Assembly: GCA_016713735.1 (NCBI GenBank)
Contig: JADJOP010000041.1
Span: forward strand, 1-15,404
DNA length: 15,404 bases
Origin: Bryobacterales bacterium
GTDB taxonomy: Bacteria; Acidobacteriota; Terriglobia; Bryobacterales; Bryobacteraceae
Direction: 5' to 3'
This document shows positions 7,225 to 15,404 of the stretch, one piece after another (position 1 is the stretch's first letter; every line of letters starts with the position of its first letter). The notes beneath the pieces were generated by a model. It searched no databases. It was not told where the DNA came from and saw only the letters and a list, made by a program, of their open reading frames with translations. A program made the position numbers and the translations under genes.

Positions 7225-9019
7225 TCCTTCATCCATAAGGTGAGCATGAGGAGTCCCCACAGCGAGTAGCCGTGGTTGGCGCGGCGCGCGTCGTGCTCGT
7301 CGAGCAACTGCTGGATGGCGGGCCAGTGGAGCCCGGCGGCCGTGAGGGAGCGCTCGTGGACGTGGTCGCGCAGCATGGGGCGCAGCGTGGTGCGGAACCA
7401 GTGGTGCGTGGGGATGTCGAAGCCTTGTTTTGGCGCGTGGTGACGGCGGCGGGGAGCTTGCCGCGCATCAGTTCGCGCAGGATGTACTTCAGATTGCGGC
7501 CGCGGATTTTGAGGTCGTGCGGCAGCGTGGCGGCGAACTCGACGATGCGGTGATCGAGAAACGCCGGGCGCACTTCGAGCGAGTGGGCCATCGACATGCG
7601 GTCGCACTTGTTCAGGATGTCGTCGGGCAGATAGGCGAGTTGGTCGAGGTGGAGGAAGCCGGCGGTGGAGCCGTCGAGCGGCCATTCGCGCGGCAGCGGG
7701 GCGGGGAAGTGCGACGAGGGGAAGGCGCCGTTCCAATAGAGGTGCGCTTCGAGTGGCGGGAGCGCGGCGCCTTCGAGGAAGCGCTTCACCTTGTAGTCGA
7801 GGCTGACCTTCTCATCGCTCACCGGCAGCAGGCGGGCGAGCCAGCGCGCGGGGCCGAGCGGGGCGGGCGCGCGAAGCCGGCGTAGCGATCAGCGAGATAG
7901 GTGATGTAGCCGCCGAAGAGTTCATCGGCGCCTTCGCCGCTGAGCGCGACCGTTACCTGGCGGCGGCACATCTGCGAGAGGTACCAGACGGGCAGCGCGC
8001 CGGCGTCGGCCGATGGTTCGTCGCTGAAGTGGGCGAGGCGTTCGATGACGGCGGGCAGATCGTCCTTTTCGGGTTGCAGGTCGAATTCGGAGTGATCGGT
8101 GGCGTAGTGTTGGGCGACGGTACGGAAGTAGGGCGACTCGTCAAAGCTGCGGCCGGAGAAGGAGACGGAGAAGGTTTTCAGCGTGCCGGGGAAAAGCTCG
8201 GCGGCGTAGTGGGTGATGGTGGAGGAGTCGAGGCCGCCGCTGAGCCAGACGCCGAGCGGGACGTCGCTGACGAGATGTTCGCGGATGGATTCGCGCAGCA
8301 GGTGATCGAGTTCGGCCTTGGCGTCGCCGAGCGTGCGGGGCTTGGGCGAGAAGCGCAGTTGCCAGTAGGGCTCGATGCGCTCGACGCCGTCGCGCCATTC
8401 GAGGAAGCAGCCGGGGGCGGAGCTTGCGATGCCCGAGGCGAGGGTGCGCGCAGTGGGGATGTAGTTGTGGCGGAGGAAGAGATTGAGCGCGACGGGATCG
8501 AGCGTGCGTGGGACGGCGGGGTGGGCGAAGAGGGCCTTCAGTTCGGAGGCGAAGTGGAGGTCGCGGCCGTTGCGGTGGAGGTAGAGGGGCTTGATGCCCA
8601 TGCGGTCACGCGCAAGCACGAGGCGGCGCGCGGGCTCTTGCCAGAGGGCGAGGGCGAACATGCCGCGCAGGTGCGCGAAGCAGGCGGTGTCCCATTGGAG
8701 GAAGGCGCGCAGAACGACTTCGGTGTCGCAGTGGGAATGAAACGAGTGGCCGAGCGATTCGAGTTCGGCACGCAGTGCGCGGAAGTTGTAGACCTCGCCG
8801 TTGAAGACGATAGTGGTGCCGGTGGCGGCGTCGGTGATGGGCTGATCGCCGCCGGAGAGGTCCTGGATTTTGAGTAGTACGGCGCCGAGCGAGGCACAGG
8901 GTGGATTCGAAAATGCCGCTCTGATCGGGGCCGCGATGGTGGATGGATTCGACGGCGCGGCGCAGCGCGCCTTGCGGCGGCGGGCCTTCGCGATGAGTGA
9001 AGCCTGCGATGCCGCACAT
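7206..9019 (-). CDS. asnB: Asparagine synthase, glutamine-hydrolysing (frameshifts)
   Basis: About 604 residues. It makes asparagine (or a related amide) from aspartate, glutamine and ATP. MCGIAGF places the catalytic Cys at position 2 after Met removal, followed by HHRGPDQSGIFES. The glutaminase half continues with LKIQDLSGGDQPI, TTIVFNGEVYNFRALRAELE and DRMGIKPLYLHRNG. The synthetase half has the ATP-pyrophosphatase loop VWLSGGLDSSTITHYAAEL and VALSGEGADELFGGY, then YLPDDILNKCDRMSMAHSLE and VRPAFLDHRIVEFA, and ends PKQGFDIPTHHWF, GYSLWGLLMLTLW. Frame changes are needed near 8890, 7870 and 7432. Its ATG lies 3 nt after the LolC-like stop, so it is co-transcribed. Amidotransferases of this family also modify exported glycans or peptides, so a biosynthetic role linked to the next gene (GT39) is possible but unproven. 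Confidence 0.92.
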
Positions 9020-9022
9020 GAG

Positions 9023-10259
9023 CTATTCGTAGCGGAGCGCTTCCACGGGCATGATGCGCGAGGCCGAGCGCGCCGGATAGATGGTGGCGAGGAGGCTGAC
9101 GGCGATGGCCACGCCGGCGATCCAGAGGCCGTCGAGCAGGCGCGGCTCGAAGGGTACGAAGGCGAGCGAATAGACGGCTTCATCGAGCGGCAGCCAGCGG
9201 TAGTGGTCGGCGAGATAGGAGATCGTGTAGCCGAGGATGAGGCCGATGGTGGTGCCGGTGACGCCGATGAGCAGGCCCTGCAGGCGGAAGATGAGCGAGA
9301 TCTGTTCGCGGCGCGCGCCCATCGACATGAGGATGGCGATGTCGCGGTGTTTCTCCATGACCATCATGATGAGCGAGATGAGGATGTTCAGCGCGGCGAC
9401 CAATTGAATGAGTCCGACGGTGACGACCGTGACGACGCGCTCCATTTTGAGGGCGTTCAGCACCTGGCGGTTCATCTCCATCCAACTGGCGGCGGCGAGT
9501 TTCGGACCGACGGCGGCGGACACCTCCTCGGCGATGGTGTTGGCGGCGTAGAGGTCGTCGACATTGAGCTCGATGGCGTTGGCGACATCGGCGACGGCGA
9601 GCACGCGCTGCACCTGCTTAAGGCTGGTGGAAGGCCCAGGAGGAGTCGAGATCGTAGAAGCCGGATTCGAAGATGCCGGTGATGCGGAATTGGTGTTCGA
9701 TGAGGCGCGGGCCGAAGGGCGTGATCTCGCCCTGCGGGCTGATGATGCGGACAGCGTCGCCGAGCGTGAGTCCGGCGTCGCGGGCGAGTCCGGCGCCGAT
9801 GACGATGGGCGGCAGGCCGCGCACGTCGTCCCAGTTGTCGAGCCGGCCCTGCTTCAACTGCCGCAGCGCGGCGGGCAGTTTCACGTCCTTGGGCTCGGGG
9901 ATGCCTTTGAAAACCGCGCCGGTGGGCTGGCGCGAACCGGGGATGAGCACCTGCGTGTAGAGCGTGGGCGTGGCCTGCGTGATGTGCGGGCGTTTGGCGA
10001 GCGAGCGCGTGAGTTCGCGCCAATCCGTGATGCCTTCGCCGGGTTCCTTTTCGAGCACCATGATGTGGGCCGTCGCGCCGAGCAGGTTGCGCTGCAGCGT
10101 GTTGCGGAAGCCGGCGTTGAGGGAGAGCGCGATGACGGTGGCCATGACGCCGGTGGCCACGCCGAGCACCGAGATGACCGTGATGATGCTGATGACGGTC
10201 TGCTTGCGCTTGGCCATCAGGTAGCGCAGGGCGACGGATAGCTCGAAGGGAAGCTCCAC
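9023..10259 (-). CDS. LolC/LolE-type ABC transporter permease (one frameshift)
   Basis: 412 residues, the normal length for LolC/LolE, inner-membrane permeases that release lipoproteins to the LolA carrier. Order: cytoplasmic N-terminus (ELSVALRYLMAKRKQTVIS), helix 1 (IITVISVLGVATGVMATVIA), a long periplasmic MacB-like domain, then three helices around VTVGLIQLVAALNILISLIM, GLLIGVTGTTIGLILGYTIS and GLWIAGVAIAVSLLATIYPA. The conserved EKHRDIAILMSMGA and the ending PVEALRYE fit the family well. A frame change near 9620-9632 (between SSWAF and LKQVQRVL) is needed. The start is GTG at 10259, 4 nt after the lysS stop. The LolD ATPase gene, which often follows, is not in this window; asnB follows instead after 3 nt. 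An MacB-type efflux permease is the alternative, but the helix layout fits LolC/E better. Confidence 0.88.
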
Positions 10260-10263
10260 GCGG

Positions 10264-11765
<1,502 letters not shown>

Positions 11766-11773
11766 AGGGAAAG

Positions 11774-11777
11774 CTCC
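11774..11777 (-). promoter_or_regulatory. Ribosome-binding site deciding the lysS TTG start
   Basis: GGAG on the minus strand, 8 nt before the TTG at 11765-11763. It supports the unusual start codon. Confidence 0.6.
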
Positions 11778-11798
11778 GGTGGAGTGGTGAGACTTCTT

Positions 11799-11828
11799 AT
11801 TATAATGGCCGATTGCCGGCCCTTTCGA
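11799..11828 (-). promoter_or_regulatory. Candidate lysS promoter with a palindromic -10 box
   Basis: On the minus strand TATAAT (11804-11799) lies 18 bp after TCGAAA (11828-11823), a 4/6 match to TTGACA. The predicted start site leaves a short leader carrying the GGAG site. The core ATTATAAT (11799-11806) is its own reverse complement, so the same bases give TATAAT on the plus strand too. It is the only AT-rich spot in the 47-bp gap between lysS and the GT2 gene. Confidence 0.5.
11801..11806 (+). promoter_or_regulatory. Possible -10 element (TATAAT) of a leaderless GT2 transcript
   Basis: A perfect TATAAT ends exactly 6 nt before the TTG at 11813 that begins the conserved GT2 domain, and no Shine-Dalgarno lies between. 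The same bases act as the lysS -10 box on the other strand. No -35 match is seen on the plus strand. Confidence 0.4.
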
Positions 11829-12520
11829 TTGTCATTCCCGCTTATAACGAGGAGGCTCGACTTCCCGACACTCTTGCCCAGGTTCTCGCCTATCTGGATT
11901 CGTCGCGCCTGGGCGATGCCGAAGTGATCGTGGTGGACGATGGTTCCCGCGATGGAACCGCCACGCTGGTGGAGGAGTGGAGCGCAAGAGACGCGCGCGT
12001 GCGCCGGTGAAGAACCCCGGCAACCGCGGCAAAGGCTATTCGGTGAAGCACGGATGCTGGAGGCGCGCAATGAGTGGGTGCTGTTCAGCGATGCCGATTT
12101 GTCGGCGCCGATTGAGGAGTTCGACAAGCTGTGGCGGCGGTGGAGCGCGAGCAGGCGGCGGTGGCCACCGGCTCGCGGGCGCTGAACCGCGGACTGATCG
12201 GCGTGCGGCAATCGCTGTTCCGCGAGACGGCGGGGCGGTTCTTCAATCTGGTGATGCGGCTGGTGTGCGGGCTGCCGTTTTGGGACACGCAGTGCGGCTT
12301 CACGTTGTTCCGGCGCGACGCCGCGCGCGAGGTTTTCTCGCGGCTGCAGCTGGAGCGGTTCGGCTTCGATGTGGAAGCGCTGTTCATCGCCCGGCTGAAG
12401 CGCCATAAGACGATCGAGGTGCCGGTGCGTTGGAACCATGAGGGAACGAAGGTGAGCATGTTCCGCGACAGCGTGGATATGTTCCTCGACCTGCTGCGTG
12501 TGCGGCGCAACGGGTGTTGA
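11813..12520 (+). CDS. Glycosyltransferase family 2, polyprenyl-phosphate glucose synthase-like (frameshifts)
   Basis: About 236 residues, similar in layout to dolichyl-phosphate beta-glucosyltransferase (Alg5-type, GT2), which moves glucose from UDP-glucose to a polyprenyl phosphate on the cytoplasmic face. Motifs in order: LPALSIVIPAYNEEARLP, AEVIVVDDGSRDGTATL, NPGNRGKGYSVKHG, WVLFSDADLSAPIEEFDKLW (the DAD metal site), VATGSRALNRGLIGV, CGLPFWDTQCGFTLFRRDAA and the end MFLDLLRVRRNGC. Three frame changes, each fitting one missing base, occur near 12005, 12055 and 12135. I favour the TTG at 11813 since it sits right at the domain edge; an upstream GTG at 11759 would overlap lysS. It is divergent from lysS and convergent with the isocitrate dehydrogenase gene. 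The donor sugar is not certain; mannose-type relatives are possible. Confidence 0.82.
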
Positions 12521-12522
12521 GG

Positions 12523-12552
12523 GAAGTAACCGGTAAAGCGGCGCGTTACTTC
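12523..12552. terminator. Inverted repeat between convergent GT2 and icd genes, possible bidirectional terminator
   Basis: GAAGTAAC (12523-12530) and GTTACTTC (12545-12552) are perfect reverse complements with a 14-nt loop. The right arm overlaps the isocitrate dehydrogenase stop codon. No T-run follows on either strand and the stem is not GC-rich, so it may be weak or incidental. Confidence 0.35.
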
Positions 12553-13551
12553 AACTGGGCGATGACGGCTTCGGTGAACTCGTTGGTGTTGGCCGTGCCG
12601 CCGACGTCGCGCGTGAGATGTTTGCCTTCGCGATAGACGGCTTCGACGCCCTTTTGCAGTTGCTGGGCGGCGGCGTCTTCGTTGACGTGCTCGAGCATCA
12701 TGACGGCGCTGAGCATGAGGGCGGTGGGGTTGGCGAGTCCTTTGCCGGCGATGTCGGGGGCTGAGCCGTGGACGCTTTCAAAGATGGCGCAGTCGTTGCC
12801 GATGTTGGCGCCGGGGACGACGCCGAGGCCGCCGACGAGCCCGGCGGCGAGGTCGCTGATGATGTCGCCGTAGAGGTTGGGCAGCAGGAGAATGTCGAAC
12901 TGTTCGGGGCGCGAGACGAGCTGCATCGAGGCGTTGTCGACAATCAACTCGTTGTAGGTGATCTGGGGGTACATCTCGGAGACTTCGCGGCAGCACTTCA
13001 GGAAGAGGCCGTCGGCCTTCTTCATGATGTTGGCCTTGTGGATGGCGGTGACTTTCTTGCGCCCGTGCAGCTTGGCGTACTTGAAGGCGGCGTTGGCGAT
13101 CTTGATGGAGGCGGTGCGGGTGATCACCTTGAGGCCGGTGACGACGTCGTTGACAACTTCGTGTTCGAGGCCGGAATAGAGATCCTCGGTGTTTTCGCGG
13201 AAGATGACCATGTTGATGTCGAGGTCGTCAAAGCGCGTCTTCAGGCCGTGGAGGGACTTGACGGGGCGGATGTTGGCGTAGAGGTCAAAGCGCTTGCGGA
13301 GGGCGACGTTGACGCTCTGGAAGCCGCCGCCGACGGGCGTGGTGACGGGGCCCTTGAGGCCAAGATGGGTCACCTGCAGCGACCTCGACGGCCGCGGCGG
13401 GGATGGACTCGCCGGTGGCGCGAATGATGTCGGCGGTCACTTCGACGCGGTTCCAATCGATCTTGACGCCGCAGGCATCGATGACGCGGGTGGCCTCGGC
13501 GACTTCGGGTCCGATGCCGTCGCCGGGGATAAGGGTCACGTTGTGGGTCAC
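12546..13551 (-). CDS. Isocitrate dehydrogenase, NAD-type (one frameshift)
   Basis: About 334 residues of the isocitrate/isopropylmalate dehydrogenase family. It oxidises isocitrate to 2-oxoglutarate in the TCA cycle. The N-terminus is MTHNVTLIPGDGIGPEVAEA. The substrate site reads SVNVALRKRFDLYAN and IFRENTEDLYSGLEHEV, the IDH form of this motif. Catalytic Lys lies in TAIHKANIMKKADGLF and metal-binding Asp in IVDNASMQLV and GDIISDLAAG. The cofactor loop HGSAPDIAGKGLANPTALML has Asp-Ile where NADP enzymes such as E. coli Icd have Lys-Tyr, so NAD is the likely cofactor. A frame change is needed near 13375 (AVEV to LKGPVTTPVGGG). The start is GTG at 13551. Homoisocitrate dehydrogenase or isopropylmalate dehydrogenase are less likely alternatives. 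The 5' end faces the repeat array. Confidence 0.85.
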
Positions 13552-13557
13552 CTAGTC

Positions 13558-13563
13558 ATTATG
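13558..13563 (-). promoter_or_regulatory. Possible -10 element (CATAAT) of a leaderless icd transcript
   Basis: On the minus strand CATAAT ends exactly 6 nt before the GTG start at 13551-13549, with no Shine-Dalgarno between. Its first three bases are shared with the edge of the first repeat unit (the ATG at 13561), so the array abuts or extends into the icd promoter. Confidence 0.4.
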
Positions 13564-13772
13564 CCAGCGCGCACAACGGACGCTGGCCTGCGGCCGCGCC
13601 TGTGCGCTTGGACATGCCAGCGCGCACAACGGACGCTGGCCTGCGGCCGCGCCCGTGCGCTTGAACATGCCAGCGCGCACAACGGACGCCTGCCTTTGGC
13701 CGCGCCTGTGCGGGCGAATATGCCAGCGCGCACAACGGACGCAGGCCTTCGGCCGCGCCTGTGCGCTTGGGA
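13561..13772. repeat. Four tandem 53-bp units, each a bulged hairpin
   Basis: Units start at 13561, 13614, 13667 and 13720, exactly 53 bp apart and with no spacers. Unit positions 1-23 are identical in all four. Each can fold into one long stem: positions 9-15 pair with 41-47 (GCGCACA with TGTGCGC), 18-19 with 39-40, 21-23 with 36-38, and 25-28 with 32-35, with bulges AC (16-17), A (20) and one variable base (24), and a 3-nt loop (29-31). Most differences between units fall in the bulge at 24 (T,T,C,A) and the loop (TGC,TGC,TTT,TTC); a few cost one end pair (unit 2 position 41; unit 3 positions 25 and 47). The period is not a multiple of three, so it is not coding. The array fills most of the 259-bp gap between divergent icd and purH. 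Confidence 0.9.
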
Positions 13773-13810
13773 TGCGGACGCGTGGGCCGCGCATGGCACA
13801 ATGAGAGGTC

Positions 13811-15348
13811 ATGGCGAAAATCGCACGGGCTCTGTTGAGCGTTACGGATAAGACGGGATTGGCCGGGTTTGCCAAGGTGCTGGCCGGGTTGGGCGTGGAG
13901 CTGATTTCCACGGGTGGCACGGCGAAGCTGCTGCGCGAGTCGGGGCTGGCGGCGAAGGACGTCTCCGAAGTGACCGGGTTTCCGGAGATGCTCGACGGGC
14001 GGGTGAAGACGATTCATCCGCGCGTGGCCGGCGGTGTGCTGGCGATGCGGTCGAAGCCGGAGCACATGGCGGCGATTGCCGAGCACGGCATTCCGGCGAT
14101 CGACATGGTGGTGGTGAACCTCTACCAGTTTGAGAAGGTGGCGGCGCGCAAGGGCGTGTCGCGCGAGGAGTTGATCGAGAACATCGACATTGGCGGGCCG
14201 ACGATGATTCGAGCGGCGGCCAAGAACTGGCAGGATGTGGCCGTGGTGACGTCGGCGGGCGACTATCAAGCGCTGGCGGCCGAGTTGCAGGCCACGGGCG
14301 GTGAGTTGAGCGAGGCCACGCACTGGCGGTTGATGGTGTCGGCGTTTGAGCTGACGGCCTCCTATGACCGTGCGATTGCAGCCAAGCTGCGCAGCCTGGA
14401 TGCGGCGCCGGAGGAGTTGCCTCTGGTGCTGGATGTGAAGCTGCCGCTGAAGATGGGCCTGCGCTGCGGCGGAATCCGCATCAGAAAGCGGCGCACGGCA
14501 CAGGCGAGAGCGGCATTGTGGCGCGCGGCAGTTGCAGGAAGGAACTGGAGCTACAACAACCCGGGTGGATCTGGACGCGGCCCGGGTGTTGATTGAGGAG
14601 TTTGACGCGACGGCATGCGCGATCATCAAGCACACCATCCGTGCGGCTGCGCGGAAGGGGCGACGGTGGTGGTGGAGGCCTACCAGAAGGCTAGCGCTGG
14701 AGGCCGATCCGATTTCGGCGTTTGGCGGCGTGTTGGCGTTCAACCGCACGGTGGATGGCGTGGCGGCCACGGAGGTGGCTGCAAGTTGTCGAAGCGATTG
14801 CGGCGCCGGGCTACACCGATGAGGCGCTGGCGGTGTTTGCGGCCAAGAAGAACCTGCGGCCGCTCGAGGTGGGTGTGGGCGGCGGGGCGAAGCGGTGGTG
14901 AAGTCGATCGAAGCGGCGGATGCTTGCGCAATCCGCGGATGCTGGCGCGGTTGGGATCGGGCGACGGCGGCGGTGCGTTCCCAGCGCCAGCCGACCGATG
15001 AGGAGTGGCGGGCGCTGGAGTTTGGCTGGAAGGTAGTGAAGCACGTCAAGTCAAACGCCATTGTGTATGCGCGCGCGGGGCAACTGGTGTCGTGCGGGGC
15101 GGGGCAGATGAGCCGCGTCGATTCGGTGAAGGTGGGGGCGATGAAGGCGGTGTTGCCGGTGAAGGGCATGGTGTTGGCCAGCGATGCGTTCTTCCCGTTT
15201 CCCGACGGCGTGGTGGAAGCGGCGGCGCACGGCATCACGGCGGTGATTCATCCGGCGGGCCAAAGTGAAAGACGCCGAGGTGATTGCCAAGGCCGATGAG
15301 CTGGGGCTGGCGGTGGTTCTCACCGGCGTGCGGCACTTCCGGCACTGA
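13811..15348 (+). CDS. purH: Bifunctional AICAR transformylase/IMP cyclohydrolase (many frameshifts)
   Basis: About 512 residues, the normal length for PurH, which performs the last two steps of purine (IMP) synthesis. The N-terminal cyclohydrolase (MGS-like) domain, residues 1 to about 200, reads cleanly: ALLSVTDKTGLAGFAKVLAG, ISTGGTAKLL, TGFPEMLDGRVKTIHPRVAG, NLYQFEKVAA, NIDIGGPTMIRAAAKN. The transformylase half is broken into many pieces, yet each is conserved: GGNPHQKAAH, SYNNP, VDLDAARVLIEEFDATACAI ending in the catalytic IKH, NPCGCAEG-like, ADPISAFGGVLAFNRTVDG, GGMLAQSADA, VKHVKSNAIVYARAGQLVSC, GAGQMSRVDSVKVGAMKAVL, SDAFFPFPDGVVEAAAHGIT and the end TGVRHFRH before TGA 15346-15348. One break near 14690 looks like a 4-base insertion. 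GAGAGG lies only 2 nt before the ATG; CACAAT at 13797-13802 is a possible -10. Confidence 0.9.
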
Positions 15349-15404
15349 CGCGTGGTGGTCGGCAGTGATAGGCTTGCTTGACAATCCCGTGGAATTCATC
15401 GACA

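Noticed and set aside
8029..8877. Long plus-strand open frame opposite asnB
   Set aside because: Composition is glycine/valine/glutamate-rich without any family motif, and the opposite strand carries clear asparagine synthase. The same reasoning removes 468-1079 (-), 1477-2286 (-), 2066-3505 (-), 10737-11507 (+), 12768-13427 (+) and 13559-15238 (-).
13561..13772. CRISPR array
   Set aside because: Units follow each other with no unique spacers, each unit is a long internal hairpin, and no cas gene is nearby.
13294..13851. Open frames running through the repeat array
   Set aside because: The 53-bp period shifts frame in each unit, so the proteins repeat out of phase; the frames also overlap icd and purH on either strand.
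15378..15383. TTGACA as a -35 box of a gene beyond the window
   Set aside because: The matching -10 would fall past the end of the sequence, so it cannot be tested; the last 56 bases after purH hold nothing else I can support.

Overview
This is a GC-rich bacterial chromosome segment, probably from an Acidobacteriota member of the Bryobacterales/Solibacter type. That placement is inference. It rests on a VWFA-related protein of a family expanded in Acidobacteria, a PEP-CTERM exported protein, a ThuA-like protein next to a Tat-signal aldo/keto reductase, and extreme C or G use at third codon positions. I see no tRNA, rRNA, CRISPR array or insertion sequence.

Layout. Bases 6-421 (-) encode an ACT-domain protein, divergent from a (+) group: a secreted VWFA-related protein (474-1441), a ThuA-like protein (1483-2193) and an aldo/keto reductase (2219-3229). 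Two back-to-back terminators follow. Next on (-) are a PEP-CTERM protein (3345-4089) and a SUMF1-like protein (4242-4867), divergent from a small secreted DUF1579-like protein (+, 4936-5411). A tight (-) operon runs lysS (11765-10264), a LolC/E-type permease (10259-9023), asnB (9019-7206) and a GT39/ArnT-like membrane glycosyltransferase (7224-5408). Divergent from lysS is a GT2 enzyme of the polyprenyl-phosphate glucose synthase type (+, 11813-12520). It converges on a NAD-type isocitrate dehydrogenase (-, 12546-13551). A four-unit 53-bp tandem repeat that can fold into a bulged hairpin fills most of the gap before purH (+, 13811-15348).

How the genes fit together. The GT2 enzyme could make a lipid-linked sugar donor for the GT39 enzyme. 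LysS, AsnB, IDH and PurH are housekeeping metabolism. ThuA plus the reductase suggest sugar-derivative turnover at or outside the membrane.

Quality. Only the ThuA and reductase genes read through intact. All the others keep family-conserved sequence across one or more frame changes, and one also has an in-frame TGA. Because LysS and PurH are essential or near-essential and are both broken, most breaks are probably sequencing or assembly errors. Gene coordinates given here span the whole reconstructed gene.

Most interesting signals: the structured repeat array, a recurring -10-like hexamer exactly 6 nt before start codons that lack a Shine-Dalgarno (leaderless transcripts?), and a sharp GC-skew reversal near 4.5-5.4 kb that ignores gene direction.
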